Shown here: in pieces, positions 22,375 to 34,095 of the stretch
Layout: every line of letters begins with the position of its first letter
Numbering within the stretch: the stretch's first letter is position 1
Assembly (NCBI GenBank): GCA_907163375.1
Contig: CAJQUW010000932.1
Coordinates: 310,001-374,000, forward strand
DNA length: 64,000 nucleotides
Direction: 5' to 3'
Source of the DNA: Prostheceraeus crozeri
Lineage: Eukaryota; Platyhelminthes; Polycladida; Euryleptidae
The notes under the pieces: model-generated
Databases searched by the model: none
Seen by the model: only the letters and a program-made list of their open reading frames with translations
What the model was told of the DNA's origin: nothing
Made by a program: the position numbers and the translations under genes

Positions 22375-22660
22375 GCTTGCTATAAAAGCACGTTAAGTTT
22401 CATGTCTTGCTATCAAGTCATTGACGGTGCAAGTGACGGAGATTTTCGGTGTAATAACTCCTGTTGGTGGGCGTTCTTTCGAGACAGCGGTGAAGTCCGT
22501 AGCGATGAGTACTGCGCGGGACGTTGGCAATTATAATCCTTGTGAAACCTCTCTGCGTCATGTTTCCAAGTGGTTGCCTTTCGTCTCAACGTTGTACTCT
22601 GACCGCCAGGGCGACATTTAGCTATCTGCCACAGGTTGCCTTGTAAAATCTCCATTGCAC
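22375..22660 (+). promoter_or_regulatory. Module 2 in A left TIR: TATA, leader, hairpin
   Basis: TATAAAAG at 22381-22388, a GCAAGTGACGG donor-like site near 22429, and hairpin GTTCT-TTCG-AGAC at 22473-22485. In that hairpin the closing C-G pair of module 3 is replaced by U-A. The downstream landmarks (AACCTCTCTGCGTCATGTTT and ATCTCCATTGCA) align with module 3 despite single-base spacing differences that would shift any reading frame, so coding is unlikely. Confidence 0.55.
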
Positions 22661-24280
22661 TGAGTACCTTTACACTCTCCCGTAGGTTAACCATAGGTAA
22701 CTCATATATGTAAGAATGAACCATGAGCTCTTTTAAGAACTGCTTCTATCACCGAGGCTAAATGATGAAGGGATGAAATGGGAGGCCACCCTTGCACCAC
22801 ATGCAACACATACAACAGTCTTCTCTCTTCTGTAGCATTCAATCTCTTGTCATACGAATGAAAAGTCGTGTTAGATGACTGTTTACTGCAATAAAGTTGA
22901 AAGTAACGTATTGGCATGAAGAATAAATCGGTGTTTCGTAAATGAGTACACTCCAAACTCTAGCGTGCTTCGTTGAAGGAATGTTAACCAACGTTAAATT
23001 CATGAACGTTAAAGTAAAACTCAGAATGTAACATCAACGTGTTGCGTTTTCATGACATTACCAACGTTGAATGATGGAGATGAAGAGTCAACATTCGATG
23101 CACACAACAGTGAATCAACTAGAATAAATCAAACCTGCTCATCACGTTTTATAAACGCTAGGTGTGATCATGTGAAGACTTAATCAAAGACTCATACGTA
23201 TGTGGAAGGTGCAACATTCGGATTGAAAAAGTAGAAACGTCTTGATGGTTTGCAATCACGAAAGGTGAATGCACAAACACTGTTTCGTCAATCAGTACCG
23301 TCTGTGTTAGAAAAGTGTATTGAAAGATTTGATTTGAGTCATGTGAAATTCGTAAACATCAAGGTTGTTAGAGTTAAACACGGTAACTTACCTGTTACCT
23401 TACTCAGTTAGGTTGTTATCCGCGGTGTAAGAGACCAAGAGTTCAATGCACTGCGTTACCAGCAGTGACAATGAATTTTATGTTGGTGAAACTTTCATGT
23501 AGATCATGATAGTGCTAGCGCTGTATTCCAGAATAATGTATCGAAATAACAGAATCAAATGTGTAGGCTGAAGCGTGTCTCATTCTAAACTAAGCTTGCT
23601 TTGGAAATCAATACTTGTATAGTATCGAAATGACAGCATCAAATGTGTAAACTGAAACGTGCATGGGGTCAGTTGTTTCATTCTAAACTAAATGTGCGTT
23701 GCAAATCAAAGCTTGCATTGATAGAATCAACATTGAAGCATGTATCATTTCAAACTAACTGTGTTACTGGAAGTCAACGTCAAGTGAATGTAGACAATAA
23801 ATTCATAGAATTTCATAAAAAGACATTACATCTTAAGGTTTCACACATTAGATCTTTCGTTGTGGGAATCAAAATTTGGAGTGAGGCTACATACACTGAG
23901 ACTAAACCTACATACGAAGTAACCATCAATGGTTTTAGGGTAAAGCAGTTACATTGATGCCAGTGAAATCAGACGATGTCACTGCAAACACTTTTGCTAT
24001 AGGATTATTGTACACTGCAGCCCTATGACTTCAGTCGGTTACAAAACCGATGCGGTTACTTCTAAACCAAATGTCTCCCTGATAAAATATCAACTCCATC
24101 ATTATATAGGATCACTGAATGCTTCAGTGTTCAACACATTTCCACTCACGAATGCAATGAGAGAACTCAGAATGGTTTGGTCGCTTATATTCATGTCAGG
24201 TTGGATGTCATAGGTCTTGAAGAAAGTAGCAAGCGCAGATGGGAGTTTCAGGCAATGATAGAGTGAGATGGTGTGGAAAC

Positions 24281-24703
24281 ATGTCTTATGCAGTTGAGTT
24301 TGACAATGAGTTCTGCTCCTTGCGCTTTCATCGACAAAGTCTTCGAGGTAAAGTGCGCGACTACATCATTTCTTTTCACAATGAGTGTGCCGACTTAGGG
24401 CTTGCAATTGGAAAGGGATACTTAGTGTTTCAACAGCTGATGGAAAACATGAAAGACAAGTATGTGAAGGGACGTCTCGTAGCAGAAATCGAATTTGAGA
24501 AAACGAAAGGTGAATACATTGGTGAACGTGAGTGTTTTCACTTTGTATCATATTCTGCAGAGTGTATATATAATCCGGATGATTTCTATCAGCGGCACAT
24601 GGCAAAGGTTGCCTCGCGTTTGGAAACATTTCATGAACATGGTTCAAACTTGCTACTTTGTCGCATCAAACATATACATATTCAACTGAATGTGCTTGAT
24701 TGA
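24281..24703 (+). CDS. 140-aa conserved element protein, unknown function (element A)
   Basis: The first gene inside the left TIR. It starts MSYAVEFDNEFCSLRFHRQS and looks whole. The second half (VAEIEF, GE, CFHFVSYSAECI, then DDFYQRHMAKVASRLETFHEHGSNLLL, cited here with breaks) is laid out like the N-terminal module of the element's own polymerase protein: a beta-strand with V-x-F/Y-x-K, GE, F/LH-x2-S, an acidic D before a helix, then G-S/D-x-L and an alternating I-x-I strand. Homologues lie at 53761-54183 in B and 1655-2070 in C, the latter conserved only at spaced residues, which supports a real protein. A TATA-like TATATTCATG lies about 100 bases upstream. It may be an accessory replication factor; this is inference. 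Confidence 0.6.
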   Translation: MSYAVEFDNEFCSLRFHRQSLRGKVRDYIISFHNECADLGLAIGKGYLVFQQLMENMKDKYVKGRLVAEIEFEKTKGEYIGERECFHFVSYSAECIYNPDDFYQRHMAKVASRLETFHEHGSNLLLCRIKHIHIQLNVLD

Positions 24704-24965
24704 GTTATTGAACTGCATTACTCTATCACAAGTCATGAAGTCAGGATACAAGCCATGCTCTGTCATTGGTTTCGTTAACTAATCGTACTTATAACCAAGC
24801 GTTGGTTGCCATTCTTCAGAGGTACACGTTCGGACATGATACTGCGGATACATGTGAGACACGAATTCTCTACATTTTATACCTTCATTCATCATGCTGG
24901 ATTGGTAGTGCATTTGGAGACCAACACATGTATTATGACCACACTAAGCTGAAGTGATCTTTGAC

Positions 24966-25112
24966 ATGACTGCATGTCTCGTAGAAGACATATCATTTAC
25001 TGAACACCATTGCATTTTGTATGAGGAAGTTACCTACAGCGTAAAATATCATCCGAAGTGCATTGTAGCCTCCATGTACATGGACCCTTTCCTTTTTAAT
25101 CGTCAACAGTGA
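24966..25112 (+). CDS. Small ORF, 48 codons (element A)
   Basis: Starts MTACLVEDISFTEHHC. The B counterpart (around 53360-53500, minus) is also open, with both silent and amino-acid changes. No domain, promoter or ribosome context was recognised; it may be an exon of a larger gene or chance. The rest of 24704-25920 has no supported gene. Confidence 0.2.
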   Translation: MTACLVEDISFTEHHCILYEEVTYSVKYHPKCIVASMYMDPFLFNRQQ

Positions 25113-25923
25113 ATTTGTGAATGTTGCGCTGCTAGACAATTCAATAGTTGTTCATTGCAACATTAGTTTCGAAAGATGTCGCTTGTATTGAACCACTGTA
25201 TGTTCATGTAAACGCGCATTTAGACTCTCCTACGTTGAATACAATTCAAGTAGAACATGCTTGTTTTCTCTATCTGAATTTATAGTGAAACTTAACAGCG
25301 ATGGCCAATGTGGATGATTTAGATAATGTCAAATCCGGTTTTCAACAACTATGTATTGACAAATTAACAATAACTGCGCATTGGCTCGTGATATACAAAC
25401 CTTCAGCGGATTGTTTGTGGATTCGGTTTTGTGAAGCTTTACGTTCAACAGTTGTATGTAAGTAATTCCTTAGAGTCGCAAGCGCTGCAATGTAAAATCT
25501 AAGGCATATAGAATGTAGGCAATAAATATTTAAGTAACAGCCATTCACTCTAAATCAATGTTTAGATCGCTTTCATGATTAAACCATGTCTTAACCAACG
25601 AAGTGTTATGAGGGTTGGATCATGGCTTATGGAATGGTTATAATTACATCTGTAAATGTTTTATTCAACTATGAATTGAAAGTGTGTTAACCAAATATAT
25701 ATACACGTATATATATCAATTGGGTCTAGAAGTGCGTTTTACTGTTTCGTAGCAACACTATCTCACCCAAAACAAGATAGGTCATCATCCCTTGTTGGAG
25801 GCATCAAAGATCAGTTGAGGCGCATGAGGCCCATTTATATTAAATGAAAAAAGACATATTGTTCAAATCGATGTTATTGAATCGCAGCTACATTAATATA
25901 CACGTTTTCACGAGGAAGATTAT

Positions 25924-26208
25924 ATGCAGGAAATAAAGTTCACAAAAATCACTACACAAGTTTTCAAGAGGAGCATGTACACTCAGACGCAATGTCACCA
26001 AAGTGCGGAAGATGTGCGGTGGTATCACTGTAGAATTGATGTACACTTAGAAAATATTGTCACCACAATGCTGGATTTGAGAACACGAATGCACAACAAA
26101 GCAATGGTACTGTACATGCAGATCGAGACGCAGTGCGATGCAGTGATGATAAACGTGTCACATCAATCACAATTTAAATCGGCAATAGGAATGTGTCTTG
26201 TAAAATAG
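25924..26208 (+). CDS. 94-aa hypothetical protein (element A)
   Basis: Starts MQEIKFTKITTQVFKRSMYT. It is convergent with the polymerase gene, whose end is 39 bases away. The B copy (52254-52538, minus) keeps the full length with about six amino-acid changes. At the overall identity of A and B, that is weak evidence of selection. There is no recognisable domain; it is Cys-, His- and Met-rich with no membrane segment. It may be a real small gene at the 3' side of the plus-strand transcription unit. Confidence 0.35.
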   Translation: MQEIKFTKITTQVFKRSMYTQTQCHQSAEDVRWYHCRIDVHLENIVTTMLDLRTRMHNKAMVLYMQIETQCDAVMINVSHQSQFKSAIGMCLVK

Positions 26209-26246
26209 TTCAAAAAGCACGAACGTCAACAAATAGCGTGAACGGT

Positions 26247-29200
26247 TCATATATCATCGCAAGATGGACGAAGAGAAAGTTTTCGTTTTTTGGGTGCTGG
26301 AAGATATGTGTCCAGATGTCCATGAGGGAGTGAGTGGTTGGGACTCAACCAACAACGTTTGTTCTCCCACGCGCTGAGAGCACGCTTTCTAAATGTGCAC
26401 GTTTGAATTTGATGGTTGGTTGATTTTATTATTGTCATATCGACGTAGCTATCCATTTTATCTTGGTATGCTATGCGGTAATTTTCATGGTTAAAATTTT
26501 TCACAATGGAACGTGAAATACCTTTGGCACGTTTGATGGAGTCAGAGGTGTCCCTATATTTCATCGAATACATTTTAGGCCTTAGCAATATCATTTCTTC
26601 TAGTGAACTCCCACCACATTCATCTTTAAAGCATCCGAGTTTTGCCTTGTTCTTAATTGAGTAAAGTGGATGTGTTGATGGATAATTGGAACTATCAAAT
26701 ATATTTTCAAAATGTTTAAGGATGTCATTTTCTGGAATTTGCTGTTTCACTGTGACGGCTAGGAAAAAGCTATCGGTATCACCACCAACTAGCTCAACGC
26801 GATGGAAAATTGGACAAGGTCTCAGTGTTTTATAGAATAACTTGAACATTTCCAATTTAGAGTGGTCGAGAACGGCTTGTCCGATGAAGATGGGCTTACA
26901 CAGCACCACACTCGACTTAAATAATTTGAAGCCTGTGACATCCTCATTTATGAAGTCATGCATCAAGTAAAGTGGTGACTTGATAATTTTGTCTACTTTT
27001 TCTGGATCCGACACTAGCTTATAATCCATACGTTTGCGAACGTCTTCCATGGTCTTGCCAAATAATGAATTATTCTTAAATTTGAAATAATCTTTTTCAA
27101 ATGGGTTTTTGGAGGCAGCACGCTTCTTACTATTAAAATTAATGTGTTTCAGAAAGCACTTTTGTGTGAATTATATGGCTCGATGAACTTTAGCTAGTTG
27201 CATGCCCATGTCAAGATAGAATTTTAGAATGCTGTAATAAACAATGTAGTTGCTCTTGTCATACTGTGTTAGCAAAAGTTTGCGACATGGTATATATTTT
27301 CGGCTGCATTGCTGTTCTATTTCCTATTGTATTCTTCCATATAAGGAGAAAACATATCTTCGGTTACATAACCCGATTGGGGTGCTAGTGGTAGGTCAGA
27401 TGTTTCATCTTTTATATCATCTGGGTAGATGAGATCAACTTCAAATAAGTAACCCACGTCTCCCTCATCATCCAGTTCCAAAATGTGTTGTGGGTTTGAA
27501 AAATGTTTTATTTCATCTTCACTAATCCGTTTGAAATTTGAATGTGGAAGCTGCTTTGATAGCGCACTGCCATATAAATTGTTCTGGTCAATGTACTTCA
27601 GATATGTGCTATGAATGCCATCCGAAACATAGTTGACTTATGTTTATTGACAAGAGTCAGACCACCTCTTATTCCACGTTCAAATAAGTTGTAAATTTCG
27701 GCATCTTGCAAGAGGTGGATCGTTTCACCGGTCATTTTGAATGCTGACATATAGGACATGGCTGGTAAACTTATAAAATGCACCGGATCTAAGGCATCTT
27801 GTGCTAGTGTCATTTGACGGAAGGCTTCAAACACGTCAGCTAGAAGGTATACATCCAACTTTAAGTAAGCTATCATAAAGTCATTGAATGTGTGACAATC
27901 AAACTTTTGCCATGCCAATTTGGCATATTCATGATCCACGATGCTACGTGCTTCACCCGTTAAGTCATTAGTGAATTTATCAATTGATGGAAGGGCAGTT
28001 TCCTTTAAAGTGTCCATAGAAGTGAAATAACTATATGGAAATACTCCTTTCCGACGAATGAGGGTGTCGCTAATGTTTGGATAGTCTTTTATCATATTCT
28101 GTGTGAGTGGAAGTTGGTCTAAATTATTGGCCAAGACTTCCAGAGAAGTCGACATGAATTGATGACTGTCCATAAACTTGATTTCAAAGAAAACCGGCTT
28201 CACCTCAGCCGTTTTATCAACATGAGCTTTAGCCGACATTGACATAAACTTCTCCCGACTTTGTGCAATGACATTCACTGTCCTCGATTTTATTTTACCT
28301 ATCCCATTCCGAATGAGAATATGTGCATCATAAGACTTAAAATTGTGAAAAATGACGGCGAGCGATCGTCTTTTGAGTCTCATACTGATGTTGCATTTAT
28401 TACACATTGCTGATCTGAACTTGCCGCTAAGGTGGCAGTGGTCTCTGACTTTCCTATGTTGTTCATCATCGAAGTTAGTCTTGCATTTGGGACATGTCAT
28501 GCACTGATCAAATTTAAGCCTATCTTGCTCAGTGAAGCACATGGGCTTCTTCGTTAGATCAATTTCATAACGTCGGTGGAAACGTGCTTTTCCATCTAAA
28601 TATTTTAGGAATTCTAATGTACAGTCTTTACCTTGCCATATATGCATCTTATTTAGATTTTTGTAGTAGGGATGCCAAACTTCATAGCATGCAATGGCGG
28701 CGGCCTCGTGGTTTTTGGTATCGGGATCAATATAGCACTCGATGTCTGCGTAAATTACGCAAATAGGACTCAATTCGCTTCCACAAGGTTTGAACATAAA
28801 ATTGTTTTGTCTTTTGGCATCACTTCCATTTGGAGTTTGCCACGTGAGCACCACTCATAATGTTGGTCAAATAATGACTTTGATGTAAAGTGCCGTATGC
28901 AGCGATTGCAATAAATTATTTTGTCGCTCTTGTATGATTGCAGATGTGAGTACAATCTCTTTATACTTGGAATTCCACAATAATGCCACTGTGGTTGATT
29001 TTCATTATACACAAGGAGCACATTGACAACTTTCTCATAGGTGCTGGCACGATCATTGTATCGCACTCCTTTCAATCCACTATGCCAGAGATGAATTATG
29101 ATCTTAATTTTATTCAATTTTTCAAATTGGGCGATGCCTTTAAAATCTATAGTGTTGACACCTAACCCGTCAAACTTAAGCTCATCCTTCCATTCGATGT

Positions 29201-29774
29201 ATTTGGTGACTCTTTGATGGTCCCTATGAATGTCATCATAATGGAGAATAGAGAGGACAGCATACTTAAAACATTGACTGCTACATTGGACATTTATGAC
29301 TGCTTTCTTTTCAGCCAGTGACTTTGGAAGGGTAAACGCACCCTGACCACTTGAATTTTCACTAAGAGTGACTTTGAAATCGACTGTTTCTACACCATCA
29401 AAAATCAAGCCACTATCTCTTTCATTTTTTTTCTCAAGCTTAGTATTTATGTGTTGGATATGAGACTGAAGCCACTGGTGAATATCCGTGACAGTGTCAG
29501 CTTGAGCAGAAGGAATGTGCAACCTAATGACATCACACACTTCACCAGTGCTATAATCTATTTTATTGTAACGCACTGTAACATATATGAGAGCCTTCAC
29601 TAGAAATTGATGGAGGGCTGCAAACATTTGCTGAATTAACGACAAATTCTCACTAAGAAATGATCCTATGTCTGACACTGCCTCAGTTGACTCTATCCTA
29701 TAATCGCGCACAAGGCTCTCGAGGGAGAACTTGCGCAGCTGGAGAGTAACAACGTTCTGTTGATAGTGCTCCAT
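26247..29774 (-). pseudogene. Protein-primed family B DNA polymerase gene (element A), broken
   Basis: This enzyme would copy the element genome from a protein primer. In order from 29774 there is an N-terminal module; a cysteine-containing domain (CSSQCFKYAVLSILH, HRDHQRV, KDELKFDGL) found next to such polymerases in invertebrate elements; a C-x2-C-x12-H-x4-C finger; and the 3'-5' exonuclease with VIYADIECY (Exo I), FHNFKSYD (Exo II) and YLKLDVYLLADVF (Exo III), with a C/H-rich knuckle between I and II. The polymerase follows, with YIDQNNLYGSAL (motif A), NNSLFGKTMEDVRKR (motif B), GGDTDSFF (motif C) and LRPKMYSMKY (KxY motif). The polymerase half covers about 26247-27620. All key acidic residues are still visible. 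The gene is broken, with a few breaks. It lies downstream of the zinc-finger gene on the same strand. Confidence 0.85.
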
Positions 29775-29814
29775 GGAATGTGTGTGTAAAAGTGTGTGCG
29801 AAGAGAGAATAAAA

Positions 29815-31042
29815 TCACTTGGGAAAGTTTTGTGACAGGAGGAGCAGCTGAAGCCGATGAGCTGTGAGCGATTCTCTACTTGTCGACGTCGGTGGTTTCC
29901 TTACCATCCCACAAGAGCCGCAATCCGTTTGCCGCTGCAAGTTGTAGATGGTGTGAAACGTTTTCCCACATGCTTCACACCTAGGTTTCTGATCAGCTTG
30001 CGGTTCGATTCTGTCGCAATTACTTGTTGACCATATTGCCTGTTGTTCATATTGCTTGTTGGGCGCACTTCCACAGGTCATCAACGGCGACCTCTTCTCT
30101 TCCCTGCATGCGTCACGTCGTTGATGTCACTTTAGACTTGAAGGCGTAGTAAAATGATTGTAGCTTGTGGGACATGTGGAGTCAGAAGGAATTCTTCCAC
30201 TTCCTTAGCCGAGATGAGAGGAAGATCGCGTGGTGATGCTGGTGGAATGATAGGGAGGTCATCTGCCGGCAGTATGTTTGTCATATCTGCAGAAAAGTTA
30301 AATGAATTGGTCATATGAAATTCATTTTACTTAGCTTAGCAACCCCGCTTCCCACAAACGTGTACTCACCCTCTAATAAATTCAACTCTGGTTCGGTGGA
30401 GGGATGCGATGGCGGTAGGAGAGAAACATCGGCGGAGAGTGAAAGGGTTCGCGGCTTTGGCATTGGAGGGATGAGTTGACGAGGAGCAGGTGTAGGAGCA
30501 TGCGATGACGGACGATGCTGGGCGATTATTATTCCCGAAGTGCATGGGTGAGAGGGAAGGGCCGGATAATCTTCCTCATATTTCCGCCTCACAGCTTCTT
30601 CCAAATTTGCCTTCTTGCTCAAATCTGTAGAGAAATTGATAGAGATAAGTCGCATGAACTACTGCTATTGAATTCTAGTAAGAATCATCATTCACACAAA
30701 CATACACATTCCAAGTCGCTCATATGCTCGACCGGGTACCCCTTCAGGGACAGACTTCTTGTTCATAATGCGCTGCTTCACTGAAAAGGAATGGGACCAC
30801 CACATTGAAATTTACGAAAATGAGTTCGGTTAAAAAATGAATAAAATATGGAGACCCTAGGGTCTTGATTCACAAGGACAGAACTCTTGTGGTGTCAAGT
30901 TATGAGCAATACTTCCTACATTCAACACACATTCTAGCCTAATGACGTTAGTCATAAAGTTAGTCAACTTACATTGCTGAATGAACCTCTCCTCCAACTT
31001 GGCAGAGACGCGGTAACGTTCGATTTCTCCATAAAATTCCAT
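29815..31042 (-). pseudogene. C2H2 zinc-finger gene of element A (spliced, broken)
   Basis: Homologue of the gene at 1-1023, with the same block order on the minus strand: MEFYGEIERYRVSAKL block near 31042, a KQRIMNKKSVPEGVPGRAYE block near 30775, a proline/serine block near 30630-30375 (SKKANLEEAVRRKYEEDYPA start), and an acidic block from about 30300, then finger-like motifs, the clearest being CEACGKTFHTIYNLQRQTDC near 29985-29930. Splice-like signals separate the blocks. The copy looks broken. Its position directly upstream of the polymerase gene, with a shared module-1 promoter ahead of it, suggests an early regulatory or replication role; that is inference. Confidence 0.5.
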
Positions 31043-31082
31043 CTCGGACAGCCGATTGTAGATAATTGTAAGATTTCAATCA

Positions 31083-31565
31083 CTGGAAAGGAAATATGAA
31101 GTTTCATTTACCCAGTCAACTTTAATCATGTGAATAAACATTTAACCAAGTATTTCTACGTTTCACTCCACTGCATATCATAAAGACTAACCTTTGTGGA
31201 ATGGCTAAAGTACTCTGACCTGGCGAGAGAAAGCGTCACGTTGAGTATGATGTCAAACGCCCAACATGAGCAACGGCTCAGAAGTTTCGGTCTAACAAAC
31301 GACGAACAACCCGTGCAACGAAATCCCTTCTGCGGCAGTACCCGCTGTCCCGAAGGAACGCTCGAGCAAAGGAGGTATTACAGCGATGATATGTCTTATG
31401 AGCAGAAGTGAATCTCTTGATAGAAAGAGACTATTCAACCTGATAGCAGGAGCTCACCGACATTCACCTTGTGACAGATAAATGTGAAGAGCAGAGCTGG
31501 TGCACTGCTTTTACAAGATTTTCCTAAGCGGTGAATGGATTAGACCTCTCGTCCAATCACAGACG
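31083..31565 (-). promoter_or_regulatory. Module 1 of element A: promoter and 5' intron of the zinc-finger gene
   Basis: CCAAT box at 31551-31556, a TATA-like region near 31510, leader ending CACAAG at 31468 with GTGAATG donor, hairpin GTTCC-TTCG-GGAC at 31347-31359 (minus sense), and acceptor CCTTTCCAG ending at 31083. The intron would be 385 nt, the same length as in element B. Confidence 0.55.
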
Positions 31566-33489
31566 AGTTAGAGTTCCCATTGTGTGTACACACTTTCGAG
31601 TTCACTCACTGCATTCGTGAGGTTTAGAAGTTTTGGTTTAGAAGTAACCGCATCGGTTTTGTAACCGACTGAAGTCATAGGGCTGCAGTGTACAATAATC
31701 CTATAGCAAAAGTGTTTGCAGTGACATCGTCTGATTTCACTGGCATCAATGTAACTGCTTTACCCTAAAACCATTGATGGTTACTTCGTATGTAGGTTTA
31801 GTCTCAGTGTATGTAGCCTCACTCCAAATTTTGATTCCCACAACGAAAGATCTAATGTGTGAAACCTTAAGATGTAATGTCATTTTATGAAATTCTATGA
31901 ATTTATCGTCTACATTCACTTAACGTTGACTTCCAATAACACAGTTAGTTTGAAATGATACATGCTTCAATGTTGATTCTATCAATGCAAGCTTTGATTT
32001 GCAACGCACATTTAGTTTAGAATGAAACAACTGACCCCATGCACGTTTCAGTTTACACATTTGATGCTGTCATTTCAATACTATACAAGTATTGATTTCC
32101 AAAGCACGCTTAGTTTAGAATGAGACACGCTTCAGCTTACGCGTTTGATTCCGTTATTTTGATTTGCAACGCACATGAAAACAATTCACTCAACTTACAA
32201 GTTTCATTCCATCATTTCAATACAACACACATTTACATACCTAACGCACAACGTTCTTAGTTTACTCATATTTAATGTGAAGAGACGTGACTTGATGTTC
32301 AATACTGTTCAAACTTAATAGTATGAGATATTCAAACCGACCAGACTGAGAGTTGTCTTACTCTGTCGTTTTAACTTCATTCACAAATTTGTGTGTAGTT
32401 TCACATCTTACATGTGTTTGTTCATTGAAAACGAAGTGATGCACTTTCCTCATAAAACTACTCTTTGATATTTCAACGACAAAAAGTTTTTAGCTAATAC
32501 TTTGACATATGCAATCATCCACCTTAACAAAACAACACGAAATTGCTTTTGATTTGAACCATGTCTATCTGCATTCTGTAAAGTTGAACTGCATCTAAAA
32601 CTTATACGCCTCTTCGTTTCTACAGTGCTTCTACAACTCAACACTTTAAAAGTGACTGAAATACAGCGCTAGCACTATCATGATCTACATGAAAGTTTCA
32701 CCAACATAAAATTCATTGTCACTGCTGGTAACGCAGTGCATTGAATCCTTGGTCTCTTACACCGCGGATATTAGTGTTTAACTCTAACAACCTTGATGTT
32801 TACGAATTTCACATGAGTCAAATTAAATCTTTCAATACACTTTTCTAACACAAACGGTACTGATTGACGAAACAGTGTTTGTGCATTCACCTTTCGTGAT
32901 TGCAAACCATCAAGACGTTTCTACTTTTTCAATCCGAATGTTGCACCTCCCACATACGTATGAGTCTTTGATTAAGTCTTCACATGATCACACCTAGCGT
33001 TTATGAAACGTGATGAGCAGGTTTGATTTATTCTAGTTGATTCACTGTTGTGTGCATCGAATGTTGACTCTTCATCTCCATCATTCAACGTTGGTAATGT
33101 CATGAAAACGCAACACGTTGATGTTACATTCTGAGTTTTACTTTAACGTTCATGAATTTAACGTTGGTTAATATTCTTTCAACGAAGCACGCTAGAGTTT
33201 GGAGTGTATTCATTTACGAAACACCGATTTATTCTTCATGCCAATACGTTACTTTCAACTTTATTGCAGTAAACAGTCATCTAACACGACTTTTCATTCG
33301 TATGACAAGAGATTGAATGCTACAGAAGAGAGACGACTGTTGTATGTGTTGCATGTGGTGCAAGGGTGGCCTCCCATTTCATCCCTTCATCATTTAGCCT
33401 CGGTGATAGAGGCAGTTCTTAAAAGAGCTCATGGTTCATTCTTACATATATGAGTTACCTATGGTTAACCTACGGGAGAGTGTTAAGGT

Positions 33490-34095
33490 ACTCAGTGCAA
33501 TGGAGATTTTACAAGGCAACCTGTGGCAGATAGCTAAATGTCGCCCTGGCGGTCAGAGTACAACGTTGAGACGAAAGGCAACCACTTGGAAACATGACGC
33601 AGAGAGGTTTCACAAGGATTACAATTGCCAACGTCCCGCGCAGTACTCATCGCTACGGACTTCACTGCTGTCTCGAAAGAACGCCTTGACCAGCTTGATA
33701 GCAAGCCGTTTTTAACTTGGAGAGTGATAGCAAGCCGTGATCCACAAGCGTTTTTCAATGGAGATGTTTAGTAGCCACCCATGACAAGATAGATAAGACT
33801 CAACCGACTGGCGTTCAAAGTGCTACATTGAGAACTGTGTCAAATGCCCAACATGAGTTGCCCAAGAGGTTTCGGTCTAAAATATGACACACTCCCTTGC
33901 CACACTTATCACTACGGCATCATCCGCCGTCCCGAAGGAACACCCTGTCATTGGAATATTACAGCGAAACTCTCCGTACCATGCATCCGACACTTGCGAA
34001 AGGCAAATGTGAAACGTAAAGTAACATCTCTTTCTTATATAGGATGTTTGATGAATTATAAATGGGCGAGAACGCTCGTCCAATGAGAAGACTTG
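33490..34095 (-). promoter_or_regulatory. Modules 2 and 3 in A right TIR
   Basis: Two leader modules in minus orientation, pointing toward the zinc-finger and polymerase genes. Hairpins lie at 33670-33682 (GTTCT-TTCG-AGAC) and 33929-33941 (GTTCC-TTCG-GGAC). A TATATAAG-type TATA box and a CCAAT box lie near 34035-34085. Confidence 0.5.

Larger units (their letters stand above)
20360..24073. repeat. Left terminal inverted repeat of element A
   Basis: Matches, inverted, the right end 31650-35962. The innermost shared stretch includes the tract near 23941-24070 ('CCCTATGACTTCAGTCGG') and its inverse near 31660-31760. The segment of about 20650-21120 is diverged from the other three TIRs. The segment of about 21310-21590 shares its version with B's right TIR, not with A's right TIR. 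No protein gene is supported within it; an open stretch at 23643-23957 has no detectable domain. Confidence 0.75.

Noticed and set aside
22413-22724. ORFs of 60-104 codons in the TIRs (also 21697-21942, 33199-33453, 40891-41202)
   Set aside because: They cross promoter, donor-like and hairpin landmarks, and module-to-module spacing changes by single bases, which would break any shared frame.
25342-25548. 68-codon minus-strand ORF conserved between A and B
   Set aside because: At the overall identity of A and B, an open frame of this length is expected by chance; no start context or domain was seen.
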